From Brucella haematophila (GTDB taxonomy: Bacteria > Pseudomonadota > Alphaproteobacteria > Rhizobiales > Rhizobiaceae): a stretch of DNA of 64,000 nt. The notes below the pieces were generated by a model that saw only the letters and a list, made by a program, of their open reading frames with translations, was not told the origin of the DNA and did no database searches. Shown piece by piece: positions 25,510 to 33,944 of the stretch (position 1 is the stretch's first letter; the number at the start of each line of letters is the position of its first letter). The translations under genes were made by a program, and so were the position numbers. The stretch spans positions 124,001 through 188,000 of the forward strand of contig NZ_VCPE01000006.1 of assembly GCF_005938105.1 (NCBI RefSeq), written 5' to 3'.

Positions 25510-27263
25510 TCTGCCGCCTCCATAAAATCGGGGTCTGATAGGATTGATTTGTCAGGGGCTTCATCGGACATGAGTGCGTGAACACATGCTTTCAGCTTGC
25601 GGACGGAAACAGCATTCCCGATTTGCTTCACCTTCTGCGTTTTTGTTCCTGCGAACTCATAGTTTTCAAACCCCATCGCCAAGGCGAGTTCGTGCGGTTC
25701 AAGCATCCGAAAAAGGATATCGAATTCGAGTTCGCCCCTAAGCTCGCCGCTGTCGCAAGAAATGCTCTCGACGACGGCTAGCTCTCCGCGATTTGCTCCC
25801 GTAATCGTTGGTAAAGGCTGGCTTACGCCTTGAACGCGATTTAACCCGCCGTCATGAGTGACCGGCAAAACAACAGCAAATTCCCCGCCCTTAGCCGTGG
25901 TTACCGTTTGCAACGGTTCTTCGACAGATCGGCTACCGTTGCCGCCTTGGCTATGCGTCACCGGGACGACTATGCCGAAACGATCCTTCGTCGTAACCGT
26001 TGGCAACGGTTCGGTGGTATTGGTGCACGTTTCGCCAGAGCCAGAACCATAAAACGGCGCAATAAGAGTGTGAGCGCCGCCTCTCCCGCCAGTTGTAGAG
26101 GTGGGAAGGGGTTCATTGACGGAACGAGGCGAACCGCAGCTTGCCTGTGAGAGGACGAACGGCTCGACCAGCATCGGCCGGGCGCACCCCGGGCGCTCGC
26201 TTGTCCCTGCCCCGCCTGTCGTGACGGTAGGTAAGAGATCATGGGTCGTGCGCGGCGATCCGCTGTTATGCTGCGATAAGACAATAGCCTCGGCTGCATA
26301 TAGGTGAGGCGCATGCGCTGTTTGAGTTGGCAGTGGGTCAGCCACGCCCGATGACTTGGATTTTCCTTTCATATTTACGATGACCGGCTCGGCAATACCA
26401 ATGTGTTGCCCCGTTGCCGTGATCGTCGGGAGAGGAATATCGATGCCTTGCGCTGCCATGTGGTTGCGCAAAACGACGACGAAAGGCTGTGGCCATCGAT
26501 GTTTGATCGCGCCCGCATAAATGCGCGCGAGTGTCTTAGGAGCGAGCGGCTTCTTGCGGTTGAAAATTGAGCGTCCCTTGATCGACCAGTCAATTATCTC
26601 CCGGGCTGGACGCCAAGGCCGAGCATTTTCGAAAAGCTCTGATTTCGCTTCCTGACGCTTCTTATGAGTGGGCATCGGCCAACGAACTCGATAGCCGTCC
26701 GAGCGCGCCATAAGAATAAATCGCTGACGTGTGGTCGCGTCTCCGAAATCGGCAGCGTTTAACTTTCGCCACTCTGGATCAAAGCCAAGCCGCTTGATTG
26801 TTTCAATCCAAGCATAAAAGTATTCGCCCTTACGTTCCTTGATCGGCTTTCCAGTTTCGGGGTCGACAGGCCCCCAACCGCAGAACTCCCAAACGTTTTC
26901 AATAATCAGCCGCTTAACCCGTAGTTCGGTCAACCAAGTGATTATGTGCCAAGGGTCGGAACGCTGCTGATCGCTTGTCGGCTTCCCGCCGCGCGCCACT
27001 GAATGGTAGGTGCACGTTGGCGAGGCCATAAGGAGGTCAAGATAGCCTTCTGGAACAATCTCCGCAGGACGCGCGACGGCTATGTCTTGAATGTAATGGC
27101 GCGCATGCTCATGGTTCCGACGATGTGTTTCAATCGCCGTTTCCCAATGATTTAGGCAAACGAGTTCCATTTCTATGCCAAGTTCGTTGAATGCTTGCGC
27201 CGCGCCAGTTGACGAACCGCCAGCTCCGCAAAAGAGGTCGGCAACGAGATATTTACTGCTCAT
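25506..27263 (-). CDS. C5-cytosine DNA methyltransferase with PLPT repeats
   Basis: 585 residues. Motif I DLFCGAGGSSTG at 9-20, catalytic C84 in SPTC (usual form SPPC), ENV at 122-124, a QRF motif at 180, and motif IX-X KQIGNAVS at 546-553. Between 260 and 500, where the target recognition domain should be, are seven repeats of about 30-40 residues each with a (D/E)PLPTxTT core. It methylates phage DNA, probably against host restriction. Coupled by ATGA to the helicase and HTH genes. No restriction partner visible. Confidence 0.9.
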   Translation of the reverse strand: MSSKYLVADLFCGAGGSSTGAAQAFNELGIEMELVCLNHWETAIETHRRNHEHARHYIQDIAVARPAEIVPEGYLDLLMASPTCTYHSVARGGKPTSDQQRSDPWHIITWLTELRVKRLIIENVWEFCGWGPVDPETGKPIKERKGEYFYAWIETIKRLGFDPEWRKLNAADFGDATTRQRFILMARSDGYRVRWPMPTHKKRQEAKSELFENARPWRPAREIIDWSIKGRSIFNRKKPLAPKTLARIYAGAIKHRWPQPFVVVLRNHMAAQGIDIPLPTITATGQHIGIAEPVIVNMKGKSKSSGVADPLPTQTAHAPHLYAAEAIVLSQHNSGSPRTTHDLLPTVTTGGAGTSERPGCARPMLVEPFVLSQASCGSPRSVNEPLPTSTTGGRGGAHTLIAPFYGSGSGETCTNTTEPLPTVTTKDRFGIVVPVTHSQGGNGSRSVEEPLQTVTTAKGGEFAVVLPVTHDGGLNRVQGVSQPLPTITGANRGELAVVESISCDSGELRGELEFDILFRMLEPHELALAMGFENYEFAGTKTQKVKQIGNAVSVRKLKACVHALMSDEAPDKSILSDPDFMEAAE

Positions 27264-27502
27264 ACCTCGCCCCCTTCTGTTGCAGGCTGTTCGCCAGTCA
27301 GAACCGAAGACGTTGTCGAAAGCTTCTGTGCAACGAGCACTAATTGCGCGGCCGTAATCGCAAGACGACCTGCCTCAATCCGCGTGATCGAGTTTTTCTT
27401 GACGTCAATCACTTCGGCCAGATCGTCGGCCGACAGTCCGCGCAGAATACGGAACGCGCGAATACGGCTTCCGATCTTGCTGTTGAGTTCGCTCATATCC
27501 AT
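27260..27502 (-). CDS. XRE-family helix-turn-helix protein
   Basis: 80 residues. The HTH is about 10-65: RIRAFRILRGLSADDLAEVI, then IDVKKNSITRIEAGRLAIT. Start at the ATG at 27502 sharing TAATG with the upstream stop; the frame extends to 27682 over another gene. Could act as a control protein for the methyltransferase gene that follows, as C proteins do, or as a phage regulator. Confidence 0.75.
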   Translation of the reverse strand: MDMSELNSKIGSRIRAFRILRGLSADDLAEVIDVKKNSITRIEAGRLAITAAQLVLVAQKLSTTSSVLTGEQPATEGGEV

Positions 27503-28209
27503 TACATTTCCCCCCGATCTTTCAGGTGGACGCGGGCGGTATGAACGAGGTCCGGCTTGTCCGTAATTTTTCGGACAATCCATTGCAGATAATTGCTCGG
27601 GACCTCTTTGAATGGCTTCCCCCGGTGCTCGCCGAAAGGAATAGTCTTCAAGAGGCGCAGAGGCTTCTCGCCTTGCGTCCAATTGATCAGCGTGTCGACC
27701 TCGACGCCTTGGTCGATGATGAATTTCAGAAGATGCGCGGTTACGTGGCTGTCCGGGCCTGCGCGGTGAGACATTTCGGCAATCTTGCGATCAACCGGCA
27801 GGTTATGCAGATAGCGCAAGAACTGGTTTTGATGCTTTTCAGCATCGGGCCAAAGATGAAGCGCAGCCTTATAGGTGCAGATCATCGGCCGACCGCCGCC
27901 GGTAAAGAATTGCTGATCGAATTCTATGTTATGCGCGGCGAAGGCGTCGGCTCCGTCCGAAAGCGTTCGGCGGGCCACCTCGGGAGGTGGCGCTCCGACG
28001 AGGTCCGATTTTTCGATATGGTGAGTGGAAAGAGCGCCAATCGACATTTCAAGCTGCGGTGCAGCCTCGAAGGGATTGACGAGCATGGAGGTAGTGCCTC
28101 CAACTTCGGCCTTGCCGACATCGACAAATAGGTCCGTCCAACCCGCCTCGACAATTCCGGCCCCGGGAGGGAAGCCGGTGGTTTCAAAATCAAAAACGCG
28201 AATAAGCAT
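27502..28209 (-). CDS. DEDDh 3'-5' exonuclease with putative DUF3820-like tail
   Basis: 235 residues. Motif I FDFETTG (D8, E10), motif II HNIEFDQQF, motif III with H and D in SHVTAHLL/PDSHVT around 150. The C-terminal part (PFGEHRGKPFKEVPSNYLQWI) resembles the small domain appended to several phage nucleases. First of two exonucleases in this operon. Preceded by AACCACCAC and AAGGGA. Confidence 0.82.
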   Translation of the reverse strand: MLIRVFDFETTGFPPGAGIVEAGWTDLFVDVGKAEVGGTTSMLVNPFEAAPQLEMSIGALSTHHIEKSDLVGAPPPEVARRTLSDGADAFAAHNIEFDQQFFTGGGRPMICTYKAALHLWPDAEKHQNQFLRYLHNLPVDRKIAEMSHRAGPDSHVTAHLLKFIIDQGVEVDTLINWTQGEKPLRLLKTIPFGEHRGKPFKEVPSNYLQWIVRKITDKPDLVHTARVHLKDRGEM

Positions 28210-28223
28210 GTCAGTCCCTTAAA

Positions 28224-28232
28224 GTGGTGGTT
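28224..28232 (-). promoter_or_regulatory. AACCACCAC leader element
   Basis: On the minus strand this 9-mer lies 14 bases before the exonuclease start with AAGGGA between; the same element precedes four other phage genes (29801, 31385, 34872, 46172). Confidence 0.55.
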
Positions 28233-28295
28233 AGGGATATCGGGGCGCTTGCGACGACCATTGCAGTAGTCGCCGCACGCCGGTTCTAAGCTCGA

Positions 28296-28649
28296 CTATT
28301 TCTTCGGTGGTCGCGGCTCGCGGAGCAAATCGCCGAGCTTGCGTTCCGCCGTTGATGGCGCGAGATATCCGGCCCCCGCCTCCTGCAAAAACTCCTCTCG
28401 GGCGTCGTCGCGCTTGCGCTCAACCCTTTCGAGAGCCTTTTGCACGGTCACGCCAAAACCGTTGTTCTTCATCATATCGTTGATGACGCGCTCGGCGTTG
28501 CCCGCTACGACGGGGTCCGGGTGCTCAACTTTGACCTTGAGCCTGTGGCGGCCGCCGTCGTCGGCAAACTGTCGAATGAGTTCCGCTAGGGCTTCGGCTT
28601 CGCGCCACTTATCCATAAGCTTTGCGTAGTGGGTGCGGTCGCTGGTCAA
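28296..28649 (-). CDS. Phage protein of unknown function
   Basis: 117 residues, charged and helical, no recognised domain. Coupled by ATGA (start 28649) to the gene upstream, the likely recombination protein. Predicted cytoplasmic. Confidence 0.6.
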   Translation of the reverse strand: MTSDRTHYAKLMDKWREAEALAELIRQFADDGGRHRLKVKVEHPDPVVAGNAERVINDMMKNNGFGVTVQKALERVERKRDDAREEFLQEAGAGYLAPSTAERKLGDLLREPRPPKK

Positions 28650-29785
28650 TTGCGTGCCTCCGCTTCTTCCTCGGCTGCGGCGTCATAGCCTTCAAGCCAA
28701 GCGTTCCGCTCCTCCTCGCGGCCCTTCGCATTGAATTCGCGCGGGCATGTTTCGCGGGGCATACCGTTGTGGAATGCGTCATGCCCCTTGTCGCGTGCGA
28801 TTTCGATATCGTCAGACGTCGGAGGAAGGATTTCGGCGTCCTCGTCGCCAGATGTTTCCTGCTTGGACTTGTCGGCCGTTTTCTCGGCTGCCGGTTTCGT
28901 TTCGACTTTTTTGCCTTCGTCGGACCCGGCCTTTTCCTTCTTCTTTTCCTGCCCGTTTCCGCCCTTGGCGAAGTCGCTCATTTTCTGGCTGGTCGACTTC
29001 TTTTCGCCGTCGGTTTTCGATTGTCCGCCGAACATTTCCTCGACCGTTGCTTCACCGCTTTTAAGAGCGGAACGCATGCCGGTGAGTGTAGGGATATGTT
29101 CGAGCGTGATATCGTCCTCGCCCGCGATACCGAGTGAAGCGAAAATCTGTTCGGGCTTTACGCCGAACGCTGCAAACGCTTTGAAGATATTTTCCCGGCG
29201 CTCGGCCAGCGTTTTGACGTCACCCTTTACGACTTTTTCCGCTTCGTCATAAGCTTTGCGCCAGACGGCTTTCGGCACGCCTCCAAGGATTGCGTTGCGT
29301 TTTGCAATCGAACATGCGGCGTTCCCGGTAACGATAATCATGTCATCGGTAAGCAGGCCGCCGTTTTTATTGCTGATGCGACGACGAACGCGGGCGGTGG
29401 TTGCGGTGTTCGTTTCGAGATCGTGGAATATGCCTTCCGCCTCGACGAACTTTTCAACTCGATCAACATGCACCACACGAGCACCAACACGACAATTGCC
29501 CCACTGCCCCGCGATAATCTCCGCGAGACGGATGCTTGGGCCTACGATTGGCTTCCCGCCTCGCGGCAAAGCATAACTACATTCTTCTGCCGAGTGCTCG
29601 TCGATGGTGACGAGGGAAAGAATGTTCTGCGTTACACGACTGACAAGGCGCGGATATAGCTTGGCAGTTGCTATCTGCTGATCGATTTCAGCTTTGGTTA
29701 GACCGATGGCGAGGCTCATTTGCTCCGATGACGTCGGCGCAGTGATAATTTCCCCGTCCGCTGTGATTACTTCCTGTCCTGACAT
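28646..29785 (-). CDS. Conserved phage protein, candidate ssDNA-annealing partner
   Basis: 379 residues in three parts: a conserved N-terminal region (about 30-245; AKLYPRLVSRVTQNILSLVT, ECSYALPRGGKPIVGPSIRLA), a low-complexity Lys/Glu linker (about 255-325), and a C-terminal RMF-like module (ARDKGHDAFHNGMPRETCP ... NAWLEGYDAA). The N-part is common in phages beside YqaJ exonucleases. By position it may be a RecT-like annealing protein; I cannot prove this from sequence. AACCACCAC leader and AGAAGGAAA site precede it. Confidence 0.6.
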   Translation of the reverse strand: MSGQEVITADGEIITAPTSSEQMSLAIGLTKAEIDQQIATAKLYPRLVSRVTQNILSLVTIDEHSAEECSYALPRGGKPIVGPSIRLAEIIAGQWGNCRVGARVVHVDRVEKFVEAEGIFHDLETNTATTARVRRRISNKNGGLLTDDMIIVTGNAACSIAKRNAILGGVPKAVWRKAYDEAEKVVKGDVKTLAERRENIFKAFAAFGVKPEQIFASLGIAGEDDITLEHIPTLTGMRSALKSGEATVEEMFGGQSKTDGEKKSTSQKMSDFAKGGNGQEKKKEKAGSDEGKKVETKPAAEKTADKSKQETSGDEDAEILPPTSDDIEIARDKGHDAFHNGMPRETCPREFNAKGREEERNAWLEGYDAAAEEEAEARN

Positions 29786-29800
29786 TGGACGTTTCCTTCT

Positions 29801-29809
29801 GTGGTGGTT
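29801..29809 (-). promoter_or_regulatory. AACCACCAC leader element
   Basis: Minus-strand 9-mer 15 bases before the start at 29785, immediately upstream of AGAAGGAAA. Confidence 0.55.
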
Positions 29810-29883
29810 GAAAAGTGGCCCGGACTTCGCTGCGACAATTTGATCGGCGACTATTCGCCGGGCCTCCGGCTACCGCGCCGGAT

Positions 29884-30558
29884 TTAGAAGCTGCCGAGGA
29901 AGCCCGACGCACTGGCCTTCCGGCGAGATTTCGGGAGCTTTTCGACTGCCTTTTCCTTGGCGTAATGAACCGCAGGCGTCGGCAACTCTCCGATGCGCAA
30001 GAGTTCGCCCAAGAGGATGCGCGCGCCTTCGGCATCGTTCATTGCTTGGTGCGCGCCGTTAAGTTCGTGGCCGAAATGGGCCAGTGCCTCGCCAAGATTA
30101 GGGAATTTGAAGCCGCCGCGATTTGCATTCGGAATTCTGCAAATCTTCATCATGGGGCGCATTACGCAGACGTTTTTCGTCTGCTCGAAAAGGTCCGGAA
30201 CGCCAGCCCGGCGCATTTCGCCGCGCATAACCTTAAGGTCGTACTGTGCATTGTAGGCGACCAGTATCAAGCCCCGGAGGATTTCGTCGCGATACTGTTC
30301 GAGAACGACGCCGATATCCGCACCGTTCGCGTGCAAGAACTCGTCCGTCAAACCGTTGACGGCACCCGCAGAACCTTCCCCCTGCGGCATTGTCCAGCCG
30401 TTCGGGCGGACATAAATGTCCTGACGGTCAATCTCGTTGCCTTCGGCGTCGGCCCAAATCATTGCCAAGTGCGCAAGGCGTGGCTGTCCTTCGGCATCGG
30501 CTGGTCGTTTGAAGTCGAACAAGCCCGTCGTTTCAGTGTCGATAACAAGATACTTCAT
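29884..30558 (-). CDS. DnaQ-like 3'-5' exonuclease
   Basis: 224 residues. DEDDh motifs: VIDTETTGL (D7, E9), NAQYDLKVM (about 100), and HQAMNDAEGARILL with the conserved His and Asp (about 170). A basic tail (KSRRKASASGFLGSF) ends the protein. Distinct from the exonuclease at 27502; two such genes in one phage are uncommon. Likely trims ends in recombination or proofreads. Confidence 0.87.
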   Translation of the reverse strand: MKYLVIDTETTGLFDFKRPADAEGQPRLAHLAMIWADAEGNEIDRQDIYVRPNGWTMPQGEGSAGAVNGLTDEFLHANGADIGVVLEQYRDEILRGLILVAYNAQYDLKVMRGEMRRAGVPDLFEQTKNVCVMRPMMKICRIPNANRGGFKFPNLGEALAHFGHELNGAHQAMNDAEGARILLGELLRIGELPTPAVHYAKEKAVEKLPKSRRKASASGFLGSF

Positions 30559-30604
30559 TGGATTTCTCTTTCCGGCTGTGCCGGTTGAATGGGTTAGCCG
30601 GCGA

Positions 30605-31363
30605 TCAGCGGAATGTCGCTTTCACGTCTTCGAAGACGTCGACGCCTGGGATTTTTGTGTTGCCCTTATGAATGGCGACCTTCGACCGAATGGCCTTCTC
30701 GATATCCTCGACACGGAAGAAATCTTTCAGGCTGTTGAGGTCGACCGCTGCGAGGTCGACAATGCGGAAAGCCCATTTCGTGGTTGCCGAGGCGGTGACA
30801 CCGTTGCCGGTGCGAACCTTCGTCAACTCGGCCGCGCTCGCTGCCGTGCGATGTTCCGCACTGGTCGCTTGATGGCCGAGACTTGCCGCCTCGTCCTTTT
30901 TGCGTTCGGCCGTGCTTTCTCGCTTAACCTCTTGGGCTTCCTTGAGCTTGCGCTCCTCCTCGGCTCGCAGGCGTGCGGCTTCCTCGGCAGCCCGACGGCG
31001 TTCGGCATCCGCCTTATCGCGCTGATACGACGACGCGAGCGCTTCAAACACGTCGACGATACGGTCGAGGCGATCAGTCAGCGGATGGAAAAACTGGTCG
31101 ACTTCGCGGCCACCTTTGACAAAAGGTTCCTTCTCAACCTTGCGGGCCGTTTCGATGCGCTTCGACAGGGCCTTAGCGTCAAGAACGATTTCGCCGAGTG
31201 GCCCGAGGTCTTCGTCACTTTCGATCTTTCGCGGATGCGCATTGGCGCGTTCCGCGATTGGCTCAATCAGGTCGACCAATTCTTTGTATTGATCCGCGAG
31301 CGCTTCTTTTATAGGGGGATTGTTACCGCCGATAACGGCGCGTTCATTCGTTTCAGCTACCAT
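30605..31363 (-). CDS. Phage coiled-coil protein of unknown function
   Basis: 252 residues. N-terminal region IGGNNPPIKEAL is shared by many phage proteins in this position; a long Glu/Lys/Ala coiled coil spans about 60-170, followed by a C-terminal folded part (TKWAFRIVDLAAVDLNSLKDFF). Sits between the exonucleases, so recombination-related. AACCACCAC and AGGAGG precede it. Confidence 0.65.
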   Translation of the reverse strand: MVAETNERAVIGGNNPPIKEALADQYKELVDLIEPIAERANAHPRKIESDEDLGPLGEIVLDAKALSKRIETARKVEKEPFVKGGREVDQFFHPLTDRLDRIVDVFEALASSYQRDKADAERRRAAEEAARLRAEEERKLKEAQEVKRESTAERKKDEAASLGHQATSAEHRTAASAAELTKVRTGNGVTASATTKWAFRIVDLAAVDLNSLKDFFRVEDIEKAIRSKVAIHKGNTKIPGVDVFEDVKATFR

Positions 31364-31384
31364 AGCGAATGGTGCCTCCTGTTC

Positions 31385-31393
31385 GTGGTGGTT
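31385..31393 (-). promoter_or_regulatory. AACCACCAC leader element
   Basis: Minus-strand 9-mer 21 bases before the start at 31363, directly upstream of AGGAGG. Confidence 0.5.
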
Positions 31394-31449
31394 CAGGGGT
31401 GCATCAGGACCGGCGACGTTGGGTTGCAGCCTTTAGCCGCCGGTCCACT

Positions 31450-32382
31450 TCACGCGTCAGGCGGAGGGGTTCGCAGGACGCGGAATTCCTTGGGCGGAGC
31501 GAAATACCCGGCACGCTTTTGAGTTAGCCAAGTGACTTTCTTCCCACCCGCAAGATGCGCAATCGATGCGCCTTGCATCTTGTGCTTAATCTCGGCTTCG
31601 ACTGCCGAAATCTTTCGCTCAACCTCTGTAGCGTCCGCTTTCAGGCGGTAACGTTCTGCAATCAGTTCATAAATCTGATTGTCCCTCGTGAGGTCGATTT
31701 CCTCGCCTTCCTCTCTCGCATACATTCGCTCGAGAAGGTCAGCGTCGAGGCTGTAATCCGGCACGACTTCCGTGCCGCTTTCGACTAGTTCCCAAAATGC
31801 CCCGCACCTTTCGCGGATGCGGTCTACTGCGCCGTCGAGGATGGGAATATCGATAATCGGCATATCCACACCATGGCCGACAACAATCGGAGCAACCGCA
31901 GCCCATTTGCTGCCGGTCAAATAAGCTTCGACGACCGCTTGCATTGCGATCCAGAACGGCGGTTCGGGTAAATCACCGCCAGCGAGCCATTTCCGACGAA
32001 AGACGCCCTGCTCGACAGACTTGATTTGAACAATGCCTTGTCCGCGCTTCTTATCGACCGCGATAACGTCGGGCGTAGCTCCGAGACGAACTTCGCTATC
32101 CCGCCAGTAGTCACCGGGATTGGTGTTATGCTTGATCTTCCAACTCGGCCGTAGACGCCGCAGTAGCTTGACCGCGACAGGCTCCAATAGCTGGCCGCGA
32201 AGCATGGCCGGGGTTTCCTCCGGGTCCGCTGTAACCCTGCCGGACTTGAACGCCCAAAGAGCATAAGGCGTTACGAATTCATGTTCACCAAACAATGCCC
32301 CGACGACTGACGCCGTGACGTCTCGCGACCTGCGAGCATGCCATTCGGCACTTGTCTTCACGTTGATCCGTTCGATCGTCAT
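31450..32382 (-). CDS. YqaJ-family phage exonuclease (lambda Exo-like)
   Basis: 310 residues. Motifs RGQLLEPVAV (E), GATPDVIA (D) and GIVQIKSV (Q-K) are the active-site pattern of YqaJ nucleases, which digest 5' strands to make 3' tails for strand annealing. Early in the leftward operon; partners are probably the 28646 protein and SSB. Confidence 0.9.
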   Translation of the reverse strand: MTIERINVKTSAEWHARRSRDVTASVVGALFGEHEFVTPYALWAFKSGRVTADPEETPAMLRGQLLEPVAVKLLRRLRPSWKIKHNTNPGDYWRDSEVRLGATPDVIAVDKKRGQGIVQIKSVEQGVFRRKWLAGGDLPEPPFWIAMQAVVEAYLTGSKWAAVAPIVVGHGVDMPIIDIPILDGAVDRIRERCGAFWELVESGTEVVPDYSLDADLLERMYAREEGEEIDLTRDNQIYELIAERYRLKADATEVERKISAVEAEIKHKMQGASIAHLAGGKKVTWLTQKRAGYFAPPKEFRVLRTPPPDA

Positions 32383-32606
32383 TGTGCTTGCCCTGCCCCG
32401 ATTTCCTCTTGCGCCGCCTGCGCAACTTCCGCCGCCAATGCAGCGATAGCAGGTTCGCCAAAATTCGCCTTCCGTAGGGCGGAAAGCACGTCATCGAAAT
32501 TCGAAGGTTCGACATTGCTTTCGATAATGGTATCAATCATTTGGCGCTTGATTATGCTTACGAGGGACGTCCTCACTGCGCCTGTTGCATTCACAATCGT
32601 TGTCAT
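32379..32606 (-). CDS. Small phage protein, first gene of the left operon
   Basis: 75 residues from the ATG at 32606; a GTG at 32672 would add 22. Helical (RTSLVSIIKRQMIDTIIES). ATGA overlap with the exonuclease gene. First gene after the left promoter region. Not recognised. Confidence 0.6.
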   Translation of the reverse strand: MTTIVNATGAVRTSLVSIIKRQMIDTIIESNVEPSNFDDVLSALRKANFGEPAIAALAAEVAQAAQEEIGAGQAQ

Positions 32607-32907
32607 TTTGTTGCCTGCTTTCGTTAACCCTTCGAAAGGAAATCTTGGTTCCTTAAGGATCGGTTTTGACACGAGCGGCGCGGGGTGAGGATAACTTTCC
32701 TATTTCCCTATCGCGGTATGATTAAGCCGTTGAATTCCTTGAAATATGCCAAGGAAGATATTTCCAACGAACGCCAATCGGTCGCAGGTCAATCGAGGAA
32801 CGTCGTAAACGAACCGTGTCTGTGACCTGTTGGTTTGAAAGGGCCAATTATTTCGGTGGGGATTGGCATGATGCTTCCTGATACTGTCGTAACCATTCGT
32901 TTACGAA

Positions 32908-32924
32908 GATAGAAATAATCTAAC
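32908..32924. promoter_or_regulatory. CI-type operator copy (left 1)
   Basis: GATAGAAATAATCTAAC: arms GATAGA/TCTAAC around 5 bases; same pattern as the perfect site at 33914. Confidence 0.7.
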
Positions 32925-32948
32925 TTTTTGCGGTAGGCAATCCATAAA

Positions 32949-32965
32949 GTTGGAAAATTTCTAAC
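32949..32965. promoter_or_regulatory. CI-type operator copy (left 2)
   Basis: GTTGGAAAATTTCTAAC: one mismatch in the arms; centre 41 bp from left 1, about four helical turns, so both sites face the same side. Confidence 0.75.
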
Positions 32966-33032
32966 TTTTTGTCAGGATGATTTTTAATTAATAGAAATCA
33001 TTTGGTTAGATAATTTTTGAATTAATAAAAAT

Positions 33033-33061
33033 GGGACAGGGGGTTTAATACCCCCTGTCCC
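33033..33061 (-). terminator. Terminator of the repressor gene
   Basis: GGGACAGGGGG (33033-33043) pairs perfectly with CCCCCTGTCCC (33051-33061) round a 7-base loop; T-rich after it on the minus strand. Confidence 0.88.
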
Positions 33062-33106
33062 TAATTAATTATATAAATAATTATACGCACGTACGCGCGC
33101 GAGATT

Positions 33107-33775
33107 TTAGAAAACCACGATTGCTTGCAGAACAAGGCCGAGCACGATCCCACCATCCGAGGCGTGTAAAGGATCGATTGCGCCGTCGTCTGGATACGCG
33201 TCGAAGCGCATGCCCATCGCGTCAAAAGCTACTTTTCGGATTGTAATTTCCGCCTTGTCCTCGACAGCCGTGCGGGACACGACGACGACGTCGCCCGCGA
33301 TCAGTTCGCGCCCTGCGTCCCTTAGTGCATCGGCACTGGCCACCACGACGAACGCTTCGCTTGGAATGTTCAACCCGGCAGCATGCCCCCCGCGAACCTG
33401 AAAGATTTGTTGAGCTTCGATCGGATATCGAGGGTCCGGTTCAATCGCAACCGTCAGACCTTTGGGAATTCCTGCCCCCGGTGACCGCAACGCGCCAGCT
33501 TCGGCGATACCTGAAATCTTCGTTCCGTCAGGTGTGCCACCGCGTCGTGGCGTCCGCTGCTCAAGAGTTAGATATTCAGGATCGCAATCAAGCGCAAAAG
33601 CGGCCGCGTCAAGGTGCTTAAGGTTGAAGCGGTCTTTTTTGTATTTTCCATTTTCAAGACGGAACAGCTCATAGAAAAAATTCCTTGTCAGTCCGCCGCG
33701 TTTGGCAGCCTCAAATGCGTTGATGCCGAGGGCATCAAGACGGCCTTGGACGCGCTTCCGTAGAACATCGCTCAT
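33107..33775 (-). CDS. CI-like prophage repressor
   Basis: 222 residues. N-terminal HTH (about 8-60; AFEAAKRGGLTRNFFYELF) and a C-terminal beta-rich S24 peptidase-like domain (about 105-222; QQIFQVRGGHAAGL, ELIAGDVVVVSR, EITIRKVAF). In LexA/CI proteins the first motif carries the catalytic Ser (GxSM); here it is GGHA, and the Lys position is shifted to an Arg-Lys pair. Self-cleavage therefore looks impaired, though dimerisation may remain. It faces the operators at 33805 and 33914. Confidence 0.85.
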   Translation of the reverse strand: MSDVLRKRVQGRLDALGINAFEAAKRGGLTRNFFYELFRLENGKYKKDRFNLKHLDAAAFALDCDPEYLTLEQRTPRRGGTPDGTKISGIAEAGALRSPGAGIPKGLTVAIEPDPRYPIEAQQIFQVRGGHAAGLNIPSEAFVVVASADALRDAGRELIAGDVVVVSRTAVEDKAEITIRKVAFDAMGMRFDAYPDDGAIDPLHASDGGIVLGLVLQAIVVF

Positions 33776-33804
33776 TACGCAGAACCCATATTTACGGTTG
33801 AACC

Positions 33805-33821
33805 CTTAGAAATTTTCTATT
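33805..33821. promoter_or_regulatory. CI-type operator copy (right, repressor-proximal)
   Basis: CTTAGAAATTTTCTATT: one mismatch on each arm of GTTAGA-N5-TCTAAC; 30 bases from the repressor ATG. Confidence 0.7.
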
Positions 33822-33913
33822 TTTATTCTGTCTAAGTTCGACAAATAAAACATTTTTCGCATAAATCAATCATTTTCTATCTACTGACAGTTTTGATGAT
33901 GTCCCCTCTTGCA

Positions 33914-33930
33914 GTTAGATAATTTCTAAC
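33914..33930. promoter_or_regulatory. CI-type operator, perfect palindrome
   Basis: GTTAGATAATTTCTAAC: exact 6-bp arms and 5-base centre, 14 bases before the right early operon start. Type site of the motif. Confidence 0.82.
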
Positions 33931-33944
33931 TTAACAAATGGTGC

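Larger units (their letters stand above)
32607..33106. promoter_or_regulatory. Left early promoter region of the prophage
   Basis: 500 non-coding bases between the left operon and the repressor end. Contains two 17-bp operators (32908, 32949), a third partial copy (33005-33021, GTTAGA half), and the repressor terminator. A 26-codon open frame (32789-32869, minus strand) after AGGAAG might be a leader peptide. The AT-rich zone is 32880-33100. Confidence 0.6.
33776..33944. promoter_or_regulatory. Divergent repressor / right early control region
   Basis: 169 bases with operators at 33805-33821 and 33914-33930 and a half copy near 33865-33881. A possible -35 TTGCAG (33909-33914) and -10-like TAACAA (33932-33937) bracket the perfect operator, placing the start of transcription almost at the ATG at 33945. 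Confidence 0.6.
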
